Below, one piece after another: positions 51,258 to 60,757 of a stretch of DNA of 64,000 nucleotides (its first letter is position 1; each line of letters opens with the position of its first letter). The translations under genes and the position numbers were made by a program. The stretch comes from Pleomorphomonas sp. JP5 (GTDB lineage Bacteria > Pseudomonadota > Alphaproteobacteria > Rhizobiales > Pleomorphomonadaceae), in assembly GCF_023721815.1 (NCBI RefSeq), contig NZ_JAMDLI010000007.1:1-64000 (forward strand), written 5' to 3'. The notes below the pieces were generated by a model that saw only the letters and a list, made by a program, of their open reading frames with translations, ran no database searches and was not told where the DNA came from.

Positions 51258-51572
51258 TCAGTACTGCACCACCTTCACGTAAACCACCGCCCGCCCCTCC
51301 CGAACGAGCGCGACGCCCTCGTGTCCGTGCGGTCCCCCGCCCACGCGGCTTCGGCAGAGCCAGAGGCTGTCGCCCGCCTGCATCTCGCCAAAGAGCGGCG
51401 CCAGCCCTTCCTTCAGGAGGGCGGGGTCGCGGATGTGTTGGAGGACGTGTTCGGGCGGGTCTTCGAAGCGGTTCAGCAGCCAGCTGGAGATTTGCGGCAG
51501 CGTCACCTCGACGACGAGGGCGATGTCGTCGGGGTCGTGCGTGACGTGGGACGGTGAGAACATGTCGGTCAT
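51258..51572 (-). CDS. Hypothetical protein
   Basis: 104 residues from the ATG at 51572. The acidic N-terminal half has SHVTHDPDDIALVVEVTLPQIS and a probable helix LLNRFEDPPEHVLQHI, followed by a small basic, Gly-rich beta region (LWLCRSRVGGGPHGHEGVALVREGRAVVYVKVVQY). No domain is recognised. It is probably a real small cytosolic gene, judging by the conserved-looking start and codon pattern. It ends close to the family D repeat and is convergent with nothing. Confidence 0.6.
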   Translation of the reverse strand: MTDMFSPSHVTHDPDDIALVVEVTLPQISSWLLNRFEDPPEHVLQHIRDPALLKEGLAPLFGEMQAGDSLWLCRSRVGGGPHGHEGVALVREGRAVVYVKVVQY

Positions 51573-51675
51573 CGGAGCCCGCCTTGCCGGTATCTGTTTC
51601 GATACTAAGGCCGTCGGCGATTTCCAGGCAATCGGCCACCCGTATCGCCCCCTTCCCATCCCCCCGCCCCGTGCC

Positions 51676-51744
51676 TAGAGTATTTGTTCTGCCGCAGTTT
51701 CGGACGCAAAACCGGTTCCCACTTTTGCTGAAACTACTCTAAAC
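51676..51744 (-). repeat. Repeat family C, partial copy
   Basis: On the minus strand it reads TTTCAGCAAAAGTGGGAACC and then GGTTTTGCGTCCGAAACTG, matching the first half of the family C element; the GAGCATG hairpin half is missing. It lies just upstream of the LysR gene and may contribute to its promoter region. Confidence 0.7.
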
Positions 51745-51783
51745 TCTCCCCCGCCCTTTCCCTCCTCTCCCCCGGCCCGTCCC

Positions 51784-52698
51784 ATGCTCGACCCTCTCGA
51801 CCACCTCTCGGCCCTGCGCGTTTTCGAGGCGGTGGCGCGGCTTGGCAGCGTGCGGCTGGCGGCCATGGAGCTGGGGGTCACCGATGGCGCGGTGTCCAAG
51901 CAGATCCGGGCGCTGGAGGCGGCGCTGAAGACCGAGCTGTTCATCCGCGCCCATCGCAAGCTAATCCTCACCGACACGGGCGAGCGGCTGTCGATTTCGC
52001 TGGCCGCCGCCTTCGAGAGCATCGTGCGCTCGGTCGAGCGGGCCGAGCGGTCGGGCCAGCGCGGCCGGCTGGTGATCGCCGCGCCGGCCACCTTCCTGGT
52101 CCGCTGGTTCCTGCCGCGCCTGCCCAGGCTGCTCAAGCGCCTCAAGGGCACCGAGATCGACGTCGTCGCCTGGAACAAGGACCCCATCGCCACCGACCGC
52201 TCCATCGACATGCACGTGGTCGTCGGCGGCGAGAACGCCATTCCCGGCATGACGCGCCACGTCTTCGGCCCGGAAACCTTCGGCCCGGTGGCGAGCCCGG
52301 AGATCCTGCCCGAGGGCGGCCCGCCCGAGGACATCCTCTCCGCCCAGCGGCTCACCACCGTCTGGCCCACGGCCATGTGGTCCAACTGGTCGATGGAAAG
52401 CGGCCACGCGCTGCCCGAAAGCCCCATGCTGCGCTTCGAGCGGCTGTTGTTCGCCATCAAGGCGGCGGAGGCCGGCGTCGGCGCGGTGCTGGCGCCCGGC
52501 CCGGCCGTGTGGGACGCCATCGCCGGCGGACGGCTGGTGGCGCCGCTCGGCCTCTACAAGCGCGACGGCACCTGGGCGCTGCTCTGGCGCAGCGACCAGA
52601 CGTCGGCGCTGCACATGTCCACCCTGCGCTGGTTCCAGGCCGAGTTCGCCGCCTCCGAGGCCGCCGCCTTCGGCAAAACATCGCTTGAGCGGGAATAG
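51784..52698 (+). CDS. LysR-family regulator (GcvA type)
   Basis: 304 residues. The wHTH is at about 6-65 (LSALRVFEAVARLGSVRLAAMELGVTDGAVSKQIRALEAAL). The C-terminal substrate-binding domain (about 90-295) follows the LysR PBP-like pattern with a GcvA-like LVIAAPATFLVRWFLPRLPRLL. The effector is unknown. The next gene, adenosine deaminase, is on the same strand 112 bp downstream, so regulation of purine salvage is possible but unproven. Confidence 0.92.
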   Translation: MLDPLDHLSALRVFEAVARLGSVRLAAMELGVTDGAVSKQIRALEAALKTELFIRAHRKLILTDTGERLSISLAAAFESIVRSVERAERSGQRGRLVIAAPATFLVRWFLPRLPRLLKRLKGTEIDVVAWNKDPIATDRSIDMHVVVGGENAIPGMTRHVFGPETFGPVASPEILPEGGPPEDILSAQRLTTVWPTAMWSNWSMESGHALPESPMLRFERLLFAIKAAEAGVGAVLAPGPAVWDAIAGGRLVAPLGLYKRDGTWALLWRSDQTSALHMSTLRWFQAEFAASEAAAFGKTSLERE

Positions 52699-52810
52699 GC
52701 CGGATCAAGCGGACGGACATGATTGAGCGCGCCTCAACTGAACTCCCCATAACTCGGTTGCCGGTCGGGCAACGCGCGGCGACAGTTCGTCGCAGGATGG
52801 AGACTGCCCC

Positions 52811-53824
52811 ATGCTCGTCGATGTGACCGCCGCGCCCACCTTCACCTCGAGGCCCAAGGTCGAACTGCACGTTCACCTCGATTGTTCGCTGACGCGCCGC
52901 GCGCTCAATCGCCTGGGCAACCCCATCGGCGAGGCCGAGTTCCGCCGCCTCTACACCGCGCCCGAGCGCTGCGACAACCTGATGGACTACCTCCGCGCCA
53001 TCGGCCCGTCGGCCGCCGCGCTGCAAACCGCGCCCGCGCTCGCCATCGCCACCGACGAGATGATGCGGGCTCTCGCCGCCGACGGCGTCATCCACGCCGA
53101 AATCCGCTTCGCGCCCCACACCCACCAGCGCGGCGGCCTCAGCCTCGATCAGGTGATGGCGGCGGTGACGGAGGGCCTCGCCGCCGGGGCGGAGGCCACC
53201 GGCATCACCGCCGGGCTGATCCTCTGCGCCCTGCGCGACTACCCGCCCGAGGCCAACCTCACGGTGATCGAGCTGGCCCACCGCTGGCGCGACCGGGGCG
53301 TCGTCGGCGTCGATCTGGCCGGCGACGAGGCGGGCCATCCGGCCGCCGCCAACCGCGCCGTGTTCGACCGCGCCCACGTGCTCGGCCTGCCGGTCACCGC
53401 CCATGCCGGCGAGGCGGCCGGGCCGGACAGCCTTGCCGAGGTGATGGCACTGCTCGCCCCCGCCCGCATCGGCCACGGCGTCCGCGCCATCGAAAGCGAG
53501 GACCTCCTGGCCGAGATCAAGGCGCGCAACCTCCACCTCGAAGTCTGCCCGTCGTCCAACATCCAGGTCGGCGTCTACAGCGACTATGCCGACCACCCCA
53601 TCGACCGGATGTCTCGGCGCGGCCTGTCGCTCTCCATCAACACCGACGCCCGCACGGTGGCCCCGCTCAGCCTGTCGCTGGAATACCGCCGCCTCGCCGT
53701 CGCCTTCGGCTGGCAGACGGGCGAATTCCTCGCCCACAACCTCGAAGCCCTCCGCCACGCCTTCTGGCCGGAAGCGGCGAAGCCCGCCCTCGGGGGGCGG
53801 CTGGTCGAGGGATGGAGTGGCTGA
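52811..53824 (+). CDS. add: Adenosine deaminase
   Basis: 337 residues, amidohydrolase TIM barrel. The metal ligands HVHLD near residue 19, HAGE near 200 and the late NTDAR segment are in place. LCALRDYPPEANLTVIELAHRW and GVDLAGDEAGHP fit the add/ade group. It converts adenosine to inosine (or adenine to hypoxanthine in related enzymes); the fold does not decide between them. The nucleoside hydrolase at the window end would be a natural metabolic partner. Confidence 0.9.
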   Translation: MLVDVTAAPTFTSRPKVELHVHLDCSLTRRALNRLGNPIGEAEFRRLYTAPERCDNLMDYLRAIGPSAAALQTAPALAIATDEMMRALAADGVIHAEIRFAPHTHQRGGLSLDQVMAAVTEGLAAGAEATGITAGLILCALRDYPPEANLTVIELAHRWRDRGVVGVDLAGDEAGHPAAANRAVFDRAHVLGLPVTAHAGEAAGPDSLAEVMALLAPARIGHGVRAIESEDLLAEIKARNLHLEVCPSSNIQVGVYSDYADHPIDRMSRRGLSLSINTDARTVAPLSLSLEYRRLAVAFGWQTGEFLAHNLEALRHAFWPEAAKPALGGRLVEGWSG

Positions 53825-53988
53825 GGCTACTGGAGCGAATTCGACATTTGCATCCGCGTAACAGGCGCCGCCGGGCAAATGTCTCCGCCGAGCCGTCGGC
53901 CCAGCAGGGATCGCCCGCCGCGCGCGACGAACTCTGCCCCGGCGCGCATGGTGCACGCCGGGTTGCCAGCCGTTACCTCTGGCCCAGC

Positions 53989-54477
53989 TTACCTCTGGCC
54001 CAGGATGTGTTTGTCCACGAACAGGGCGGCGAAGCCGTTGTCGCCCGACATCTTGAGCTGGGCGATCACGTCGGTGACGGTCTTCTCTTCCTCGACCTGC
54101 TCGGTGACGAACCATTGCAGGAAAATCTCGGCCGCCACGTCGGCGTCCTTGGCCGCCAGCGCATAGAGCGCGTTGATCGAGGCGGTAACCTTCTGCTCGT
54201 GCGCCAGCACCTGCTCGAACACCTCCAGCGGCTTGCCGAACGCCACCGGCGGCTGCTCGATCGCCGAAAGCTCCACCTTGCCGCCGCGATCGTACACATA
54301 GTCCCACAGCTTCATGCCGTGGCCGCGCTCCTCGTCCGACTGTTTCTTCATCCACGATGCGAAGCCCGGCAGGTTCGCGGCTTCGAAATGGGCGGCCATC
54401 GCCAGATACAGATACGAGGAATAGAACTCTTTCTGGATCTGCTCGTTGAAGCCGTTCTGAAGGGCATCACTCAACAT
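53989..54477 (-). CDS. ftnA: Ferritin
   Basis: 162 residues, four-helix bundle. Ferroxidase ligands: Glu in QKEFYSSYLYLAM, ESR-type SDEERGHGMKLW with Glu and His, and later Glu residues in LAHEQKV and VTEQVEEEK. It stores iron as a 24-mer. The ATG at 54477 has AGGAG eight bases upstream, so the GTG at 54483 is not needed. It is convergent with the deaminase gene. No Fur box is evident by eye in 54484-54560. Confidence 0.93.
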   Translation of the reverse strand: MLSDALQNGFNEQIQKEFYSSYLYLAMAAHFEAANLPGFASWMKKQSDEERGHGMKLWDYVYDRGGKVELSAIEQPPVAFGKPLEVFEQVLAHEQKVTASINALYALAAKDADVAAEIFLQWFVTEQVEEEKTVTDVIAQLKMSGDNGFAALFVDKHILGQR

Positions 54478-54483
54478 CTTCAC

Positions 54484-54980
54484 TTCTCCTCTTGTCGCCC
54501 GCGCCGACGATGCATCACCGCTTCCAGCCGTCTTGTTCTATCGCGCTTTTTTCCTGAAGAGCGTCTCCACTTTTCCCAATACGCGCTAGTGCTGAGGGAA
54601 ACCTGGACCGGTCAGGCCGAGAGGCGCCGCTCCACACCAGGATTCCGGCGTAAAAGTCACGAATGACGCACCAGCGGGCACGCCGGACGCCAGCCGGTAT
54701 CGACCCATCCGAAACGGACGCCCGCCCTCTCCGAGCCGCGGCTGATCCCTCGGTGCGGTAGAGCCGACCGGCAATGTGCTCCATTGATTTCAACCACCTC
54801 GCAAAAATACCTATATAAGTATATATTTCTTCATACTTTGCTCAAACACTAGAAAAACAACCGGGACAGCAAATAAAAATACGCATCGTTACTCGCCAGA
54901 CGCTTCCGTAATTAAGCATTCATTCATGGGGATCTGGTGTTCTTTTCCAGCTTACGCCCCGTTTCTCCACCGAGGTTGGA
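54484..54980. other. Intergenic region between divergent ferritin and chemoreceptor genes
   Basis: 497 bp. The first half is GC-rich, with frames that lack protein character. The stretch 54795-54930 is AT-rich, with TATATAAGTATATATTT near 54812-54828 as a probable promoter for the chemoreceptor. No repeats are recognised. Confidence 0.45.
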
Positions 54981-56660
54981 ATGAAGCTTACCATCAAGAC
55001 GGCACTCACACTTCTCACGGTTCTCCTGACGGCGGTCATCGCCATTGAAGGCGGTCTGGCGCTGCGTTCGCTGGGCCAGGTCAACGACAACGTCATCGAG
55101 ATCGCCACCAACTGGCTGCCGAGTGTCGAGATCACCAACACGCTCAACACCAATACCTCGGACTACCGCATCGCCGAGGGCTCGCACATCATGTCGACCA
55201 CGCCCGACGAGATGGCCAAGGCGGAAGACGAGATCAAGGCGGTCTCGGCGACGATCGCCAAGAACCTCGACGTCTACAAGAGCCTGGTGTCCTCGCCGGA
55301 CGAGCAGGCCAACCTCGACAAGTTCATCGCCCGCTGGGGCGACTACAACGCCCTTCATGACAAGCTCATCGAGCTGTCGCGCGCCAACCAGAACGAGCAG
55401 GCGGCGACGCTGTTCAAGGGCGAGATGCGCACGGTGTTCGACGATGCGTCGAGCGTGCTCCTCAAGGCCGTCAACATCAACCACGACAGCTCCGAAGTCG
55501 CCCGTGTCGACGCCGAGCAGACCTTTGGCGGCGCCCGCACCATGGTTTGGTCGACGATCATCGTCGGCGTGCTGCTCGGCCTGGCCGCCATCGTCTTCGT
55601 CCGGTCGCGCGTGACGGCACCTCTCGGCCGGCTGTCCGGCGCCATCGCAAACGTCGCAGCCGGCGACTACGCGTCATCGATCGCCGGCATCGCCCGGCAT
55701 GACGAGCTCGGCATCATGGCCCGGGCCGTCGACGACTTCCGGCACAAGCTGGCGGACGCGGAACAGCAGCGCGCCGAACAGGCCGAGCGCGACGCCGCCG
55801 CCGCCCAACGCGCCAAGGACGAGCGCATCGCCATCGCCGACGACCTGATCGACAAGGTCGGCTCCCTGGCCGACGTTTTCCTGAGCACGTCGGGCGAGGT
55901 CAAGGACGCCGCCACCAACCTCGCCTCGACCGCCGAGGAGACCGCGCGGCAGGCCCAGACGGTGGCCGGCGCCGCGGAAGAGGCTTCGGTCAACGTGCAG
56001 ACGGTGGCCGCCTCGGCCGAGGAACTGTCGGCCTCGGTCCACGAGATCAACAATCAGGTCAGCCAGTCGTCGAAGGTCGCCGACCGCGCCTATCACGAGG
56101 CGGAAGAGGTCAACGGGCGCATCGCCGTCCTGTCGTCGGCCGCCGCTGCCATCGGCGACGTGGTCAACCTGATCTCCGGCATCGCCGAGCAGACCAATCT
56201 CCTCGCCCTCAACGCCACCATCGAGGCGGCGCGGGCTGGCGAAGCCGGGCGCGGGTTCGCCGTCGTCGCCTCCGAGGTCAAGGCGCTGGCCGCCCAGACC
56301 GGACGCGCCACCGAGGACATCTCCGCCAAGATCACCGAGATGCAGCAGGCCACCGACACCGCCGTCGCGTCCATCGCCGAGATCGTGCGGACGATCGCCT
56401 CGGTGCGCGAGAGCTCGGCGGCGATCGCCGGCGCGGTCGAGCAGCAGGGATCGGCCACCGGCGAGATCGCCCAGAACACCCAGCTCGCCGCCTCGGGAAC
56501 CGCATCGGTCACCAACAACATTTCCGGCGTCGGCACCGCCGCCGAAATGACCGGCTCGGCCTCGACCCAGCTGATGGGGCTGGCCGGCAGCCTGACCGAC
56601 AAGGCCAAGGAACTCAAGATCGCGGTGGCCGGTTTCGCCGACACGCTGCGCGCCGCGTGA
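54981..56660 (+). CDS. Methyl-accepting chemotaxis protein
   Basis: 559 residues. TM1 is at about 5-27, a 165-residue periplasmic four-helix-bundle sensor follows, and TM2 is at about 192-210 ([16 protein letters not shown]). HAMP runs to about 265. The signalling hairpin has the tip [20 protein letters not shown] near 406-425. It shares the kinase-control core with the receptor at 561-2666, but the sensor domain is different and shorter, so the two are not a recent duplication. No C-terminal pentapeptide. Confidence 0.95.
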   Translation: MKLTIKTALTLLTVLLTAVIAIEGGLALRSLGQVNDNVIEIATNWLPSVEITNTLNTNTSDYRIAEGSHIMSTTPDEMAKAEDEIKAVSATIAKNLDVYKSLVSSPDEQANLDKFIARWGDYNALHDKLIELSRANQNEQAATLFKGEMRTVFDDASSVLLKAVNINHDSSEVARVDAEQTFGGARTMVWSTIIVGVLLGLAAIVFVRSRVTAPLGRLSGAIANVAAGDYASSIAGIARHDELGIMARAVDDFRHKLADAEQQRAEQAERDAAAAQRAKDERIAIADDLIDKVGSLADVFLSTSGEVKDAATNLASTAEETARQAQTVAGAAEEASVNVQTVAASAEELSASVHEINNQVSQSSKVADRAYHEAEEVNGRIAVLSSAAAAIGDVVNLISGIAEQTNLLALNATIEAARAGEAGRGFAVVASEVKALAAQTGRATEDISAKITEMQQATDTAVASIAEIVRTIASVRESSAAIAGAVEQQGSATGEIAQNTQLAASGTASVTNNISGVGTAAEMTGSASTQLMGLAGSLTDKAKELKIAVAGFADTLRAA

Positions 56661-56716
56661 CACCGCCCCTCCTCCACGACGACGACGTGGCGGAAACGGG
56701 CCCCGAACAGGAAGAA

Positions 56717-56740
56717 AGCGCGCGGAAACCTCCGCGCGCT
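56717..56740. terminator. Inverted repeat after the chemoreceptor gene
   Basis: AGCGCGCGGA-AACC-TCCGCGCGCT, perfect 10-bp stem. The plus strand lacks a T-run, but the minus strand is followed by TTTCTTC, so it would terminate best on that strand; it may still act as a 3' end for the chemoreceptor transcript. Confidence 0.55.
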
Positions 56741-56835
56741 GATCCACGAAGCTCGCCAGCCCTTGAACAGAGCATCATCCGACCGGAGTGATACGAGGAT
56801 CGACAAGATGATGCGTTGCAAACAAGAGCTTAGGG

Positions 56836-56977
56836 CGCCGATCTGATTCAATCAGATCGAACAGCGTTCTAGAGCAACTACAGCAAAAGTGGATACCGGT
56901 TTTGCGCCCGGAGTTGCGTGAAAACAAAGAGATAGAGCATGTTGGCGAACCAAGGTTCGCCGGACGTGCTCTAGGAG
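56836..56977 (+). repeat. Repeat families D and C in series
   Basis: A D-type hairpin GATCTGATT-C-AATCAGATC (56843-56861) is joined to a complete C element (56868-56975): GCAAAAGTGGATACCGGTTTT, then GCGTGAAAACAAAGAGATAG, then the hairpin GAGCATGTTGGCGAACC...GGTTCGCCGGACGTGCTC. It fills most of the 521-bp gap after the chemoreceptor; nothing else is seen in 56978-57181. Confidence 0.75.
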
Positions 56978-57181
56978 CCGACCGAACGCACAAGGCGTCG
57001 GTTCTTCGAGCCTCCAGAACGCCACATCGTTAGGCCCGATCACGACATCCCCGCCCACAACCTCAAAGCCGTGAGACGACTTCCTGCCGGAAGAGGCGAA
57101 GGCCGGGCTCGGGGCGGCTGGTCGAGGGGTGGAGCGGCTAGCTCCGGCAACAGTGGGTGCCGGAGCTGCGCCTTTGCAAGT

Positions 57182-58132
57182 CTAGCGGGCCGCGCGGTGC
57201 GCCCTGACCGCGCCCTGGAAGCGTGGATCGGCGTTGAGCCTTTCAAGCGCCCAGTGCTGTTCCAGCCACTCCGTCTTGCCCCACCACCCGCGTTCCACCA
57301 GTCGCTCGACCGTGGTCACGGCCTTGTCGGGCTCGCCGGCCAGAACCCAGGCCACCGCCGCATGAAAGTAGAGCCAGACGATCTCGGAGGCGCCGGCCTC
57401 GAACGTCGCGGCCAGTTCTCGGCAATAGGCGACATCGAGGTCGCCGTCGTTTTCGGCCGGCACACGGGCGGCGAAGCCCAGGTAGCGATCGGTCACCTCA
57501 AAGCCCAGAGCCGAGGCGACCTTCTGGGACCGAGTGTTCGAAGCGTAACAGTGCCAGCCAAAGGCGGTGACGCCCTGCTCGCCGGCCCGGTGAAGACTGG
57601 CGGCGGCGGCAGCTTTCGCGAGGCCCCGCCCGCGATAGGCCGGGTGCGTCCAGACGCCGAACTCGGCATAGCCATCGACGACCATGTCAGCCGAACAACG
57701 CGAAACGACGTCGCCCGCATATGTGATCGATACGTCCACGGACTGGCTGTCCGCGACAAGCTCGAAGCCGTCGGGCACGGGAAAGGACCGCGCGCGGCCT
57801 GCGTCCAGGGCAAGCCGCACCCGGTCGTGCGCGATCATGAACCGATTGGGCAGAACCTCGCCGATGACCGGAAGCCAGGGTCCATCGGGATACACATACT
57901 CCCAATCTTCAATCTCGTCGGCAAGGCCGCCGAGGTCGCGACGGGGATCGCCGGCGAGATACACCCCCTCCGGCCCCCGCAGAATGGCCTGACGCGGCGA
58001 CGCCGGATCGTCGACCCAGATATCGCCGAGAGACGGATCGCGGAGAACGGCCCTGACGCTGCCGTGGCGAAGGGAAAGGTTGTCAAAAAGCGGTGCGATG
58101 GCCGCAAAGCCATTCGGTTCGAGTTTGAACAT
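57182..58132 (-). CDS. GNAT acetyltransferase of the zwittermicin-resistance type (PF12746-like)
   Basis: 316 residues. An N-terminal domain (about 1-140) with SLRHGSVRAVLRDPSLGDIWVDDPASPRQAIL precedes a GNAT core whose motif A is FGVWTHPAYRGRGLAKAAAAAS (RGRGLA loop) near 180; WHCYASNTRSQKVASALGF follows. The layout fits the PF12746 group, which includes a self-resistance acetyltransferase. The C-terminal 60 residues are an extra helical repeat-like region. The ATG at 58132 was chosen because AGGAC lies seven bases upstream. A short ORF with strong signals lies directly upstream in the same transcript. Confidence 0.75.
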   Translation of the reverse strand: MFKLEPNGFAAIAPLFDNLSLRHGSVRAVLRDPSLGDIWVDDPASPRQAILRGPEGVYLAGDPRRDLGGLADEIEDWEYVYPDGPWLPVIGEVLPNRFMIAHDRVRLALDAGRARSFPVPDGFELVADSQSVDVSITYAGDVVSRCSADMVVDGYAEFGVWTHPAYRGRGLAKAAAAASLHRAGEQGVTAFGWHCYASNTRSQKVASALGFEVTDRYLGFAARVPAENDGDLDVAYCRELAATFEAGASEIVWLYFHAAVAWVLAGEPDKAVTTVERLVERGWWGKTEWLEQHWALERLNADPRFQGAVRAHRAAR

Positions 58133-58157
58133 GAAAGAACGTCCTGAGCTCGGCTCC

Positions 58158-58244
58158 CTAAGGAGCCGCAAGGAAAGGAAGCTGCGACGACACCGTCGCA
58201 CGAGACACGCCGGACAAACGGCGGATTGCATTGCTCTTTTGCAT
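58158..58244 (-). CDS. Upstream ORF/leader peptide of the GNAT gene
   Basis: 28 residues (MQKSNAIRRLSG, then VSRATVSSQLPFLAAP) with an excellent ribosome-binding site, GGAAAGGAGG, and ATG start. Its stop lies inside a perfect palindrome GGCTCC-TTAG-GGAGCC, and TGCGAC-N6-GTCGCA lies within the ORF. The main start codon follows 25 bases after the stop. The arrangement matches a translated leader that could control the downstream acetyltransferase through ribosome position, like inducible resistance leaders. Whether it senses a drug is inference. Confidence 0.6.
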   Translation of the reverse strand: MQKSNAIRRLSGVSRATVSSQLPFLAAP

Positions 58245-58275
58245 GCGTGCCTCCTTTCCACTCGGAACTGCGGTA

Positions 58276-58305
58276 ATCCTAGCCGCGCGCGGCGGCCATG
58301 GTCAA
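58276..58305 (-). promoter_or_regulatory. Probable promoter of the leader/GNAT transcript
   Basis: On the minus strand TTGACC (58300-58305) and TAGGAT (58276-58281) with an 18-bp spacer. Transcription would begin about 25 bases before the leader ORF. Confidence 0.5.
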
Positions 58306-58693
58306 CGAGGACGGAGAGAGGTGGGGTCTGTTCATGCGAAACGGGCGACAGCACTGTGGCTCTGTTAAGGCTGCCTACGTCACTAGGGGCGCTTGTCCCG
58401 CTGCGCTTGGAGGGGCGAATTTTGGCCGGGAGGGGACCGGCCGGTTTTGGATGGCTCACTGAGAGAGCTGACGTTTGGCTAACGGCCCATTACGGCCATT
58501 CACGGGTGGATAGCGAATCCTGCAAGCTGGCCCTTTGTCCAGCTCGGCAAACGCGGGTTGGAGCGTAATCTGGGCGGGACCGGTATATCGATCCAGAGCA
58601 AAGCAAGCGATACCGGAAGAAAACTCTCTCTCGGCGATGAATATCATCGTAGTCGCGTTTGCATTACATATATCTTTATATCCCCTCATGTCC

Positions 58694-58799
58694 GGAGATT
58701 TTCTCATGAGATTCATATGTAAAAATCTCCATAGAATACGTATAATAGCTGTTTTCCGCGTATTGGAACGTGATTATTTTCGAATTTCGTTTCGAAAAT
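58694..58799 (+). promoter_or_regulatory. Promoter and dyads upstream of the Mrr-CHAT island
   Basis: AT-rich DNA with a consensus TATAAT at 58741-58746. Upstream is GGAGATTTT...AAAATCTCC (58694-58702 with 58722-58730). Downstream is ATTTTCGAA-TTTCGT-TTCGAAAAT (58776-58799), ending 14 bp before the first start codon. The second dyad would overlap the start of transcription or translation and could bind a repressor. No other feature is supported in 58306-58690. Confidence 0.6.
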
Positions 58800-58812
58800 A
58801 TTTGGAATTTGC

Positions 58813-59739
58813 GTGGTGACTACATACAAGCGAAACATCCACATAGGGATGATCAACTATGACCACGTGGATCTCGATGCTGGAGCGATGTTTTTCTCAA
58901 ACGCGCTGCGGGAGCGGATCTGCCCCTGCTGCTCGATTGGCCTCCTCGCGTTCGAGCACGAGCTGCCTACGCAGCCACTCAAACCCGGACACGTACAACT
59001 TCGGTGGCTCACGGCAGAGATTTGCCCATCGTGTGGCTGGTGGCACTTTCGCCAAGATAGCGAAGTGTCACTCCCCAACTATCCGGGCAAGGTGTCCCGA
59101 GCCACGTGGTGGGAACTGACCCACGCTCTCCAATCAGAGATCGATCTCGGGGAGACGACGCTCCCCATTGAAACGCTTCAGCGACATCTGGTGAAGCGCT
59201 GGGAGGACAGGACCCTGTTATCGGCACAGCAGGCGGAAGACTTGGTCGCATCCCTTCTGCAGGAACATCACGGTGGCCAGGTCGTCAGGCTCTCGGCGAA
59301 CGCCAACAGTGCGGACGGTGGGATCGACCTCTATCTTGTGGCGGAGGGCGGAGCGATCCGACGAGCCGTCCAAGTAAAGCGCCGTATCACGTCAAAAGCC
59401 GAATCTGTCAAGGAGGTCAGAAACTTCGTAGGTGCCATGGTCCTCGAACGGGTAGACCATGGTGTCTTCGTGACAACGGCGTCCAATTTCACACGAGTAG
59501 CGCAAGCGATGACCGCAAAAGCTGCTGGCGCAAAACACAAGCTTCAACTGGATTTGGTGGATGGTGATCGCCTCCTAGAGATGCTCCGGAAGAGTAATGG
59601 CGAGAAGCCGGCTCTGTTGCCGCCACAGGTAAAGCCCGACCAAGAATGGCGCGATGCAAGAGGCCAAATCATCTCGGGCCACGATTTGTTTAATGGCGAC
59701 ATCAGAGAATGGGCCGGGACCGCACTTCGGAGACCGTGA
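58813..59739 (+). CDS. Mrr-type restriction endonuclease with N-terminal zinc fingers
   Basis: 308 residues from a GTG. The N-terminal region (about 1-85) has two Cys pairs, CPCC and CPSCGWW, suggesting a zinc-binding module. The C-terminal catalytic domain follows the Mrr_cat (PF04471-like) pattern: LSAQQAEDLVASLLQEHHGGQVVRL, catalytic Asp in ADGGIDLYLV near 169 and the QVK triad in AVQVKRR near 186, then VFVTTASNFTRVAQ. It is predicted to cut DNA, possibly modified. It is first of three genes of similar low GC; 97 bp separate it from the HARE-HTH gene. An alternative start is ATG at 58849. Confidence 0.85.
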   Translation: MVTTYKRNIHIGMINYDHVDLDAGAMFFSNALRERICPCCSIGLLAFEHELPTQPLKPGHVQLRWLTAEICPSCGWWHFRQDSEVSLPNYPGKVSRATWWELTHALQSEIDLGETTLPIETLQRHLVKRWEDRTLLSAQQAEDLVASLLQEHHGGQVVRLSANANSADGGIDLYLVAEGGAIRRAVQVKRRITSKAESVKEVRNFVGAMVLERVDHGVFVTTASNFTRVAQAMTAKAAGAKHKLQLDLVDGDRLLEMLRKSNGEKPALLPPQVKPDQEWRDARGQIISGHDLFNGDIREWAGTALRRP

Positions 59740-59836
59740 AGAACAATAGATCAATTGAGCGTACGATCGTCACTCTGGAATCGCGTCTTTGCCATCGCTT
59801 TGCTATCATAGAAAGAACCAGTAAAATCGGTGGCCA

Positions 59837-60745
59837 ATGGACTCCTATCTCGACATCGCAGAACGAGTGCTAAAAGCTTCGAAGAGGCCGATGAGCGCGC
59901 GTGCCATTATAAGCGCGGCGTATCGGGCTGGGATCGTACCCGATCATTTGTACGGCAAGACTCAGTTCAAGACTTTGCAGGCAAGACTCAGCGAGGAGAT
60001 CCTCTATAACCGTCGTAACACGCTGTTTTTTCGGACCGAGCCAGGCGTATTCTTTCTCACTGAGTTAATGTCCGATCCGTCGATCCCGCAGGAATTCAAG
60101 ACCGCGTTCCCGGCGCGGCGCCGAACTCGCGACCTATTGAACGAGCCGAGTCTCGCGTTGGCGACGAAATACGTCATGTCGGACCGGTTCTCGGAATTTC
60201 ACAGTTGGCATGACCTCGTCGTGGACGCCGAACGCCACGATGCAGTCAAGTATGTCGATCCGAAGCACACCTCATCCGACTTCATTATGATCTGGTCGTT
60301 CTCGCTCGTGCGGCGCGCCCAGTGCGTCCTCTCCTATCGCATAGGCCGATATCGGGATGACCGCGACCAGTTTGCCAACCGTCGCACGATCGGGTTTCCT
60401 GGGATCGTTGGCTTTACCGACAATACGTTGTTCTCGGAGGGCGACTACGGTGCTGCCGAAGGTGCGCTTGAAGCATTGCTGACCGACCTTGATCTCTCGT
60501 TGCGCTCCTTTACGAGCGAGGGAAAGGTCGAGCTCCCCACGTCGACAGACATCGTGAAGCTGGATTACTCGGGCGATAAGCCGACAATACTGCTGATAAT
60601 GCAGTGGAAGTGCCCCGAATGGTTCGAGCCCACTACTCGGCGTCTATCCCTGAATGATTTATGTTGGTTCGATATGTCATCGCGGGTGAACAATATCGAT
60701 GACTTCGAACCTTGGTCTCGCGCTGCGTTGGACTGTATCCGTTAA
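59837..60745 (+). CDS. HARE-HTH domain protein of unknown effector type
   Basis: 302 residues. Residues 1-70 match the HARE-HTH fold (DIAERVLKASKRPMSARAIISAAYRAGIV, GKTQFKTLQARLSEEIL, FFRTEPGVFFL), a winged HTH found with restriction and chromatin proteins. Residues 85-302 form a second domain without a recognised family, containing conserved-looking DFIMIWSFSLVRRAQCVLSYRIGRYRDD and NTLFSEGDYGAAEGALEALL. In the next-gene CHAT partner and upstream nuclease it has a plausible sensing role, such as recognising DNA or a phage factor. It ends 12 bp before the CHAT gene, so the two are co-transcribed. Confidence 0.75.
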   Translation: MDSYLDIAERVLKASKRPMSARAIISAAYRAGIVPDHLYGKTQFKTLQARLSEEILYNRRNTLFFRTEPGVFFLTELMSDPSIPQEFKTAFPARRRTRDLLNEPSLALATKYVMSDRFSEFHSWHDLVVDAERHDAVKYVDPKHTSSDFIMIWSFSLVRRAQCVLSYRIGRYRDDRDQFANRRTIGFPGIVGFTDNTLFSEGDYGAAEGALEALLTDLDLSLRSFTSEGKVELPTSTDIVKLDYSGDKPTILLIMQWKCPEWFEPTTRRLSLNDLCWFDMSSRVNNIDDFEPWSRAALDCIR

Positions 60746-60757
60746 CGGCAGTAATGA

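Noticed and set aside
54515-54793. A 92-codon minus-strand frame next to ferritin
   Set aside because: No protein-like composition, no ribosome-binding site, no domain; it ends in the ferritin leader.
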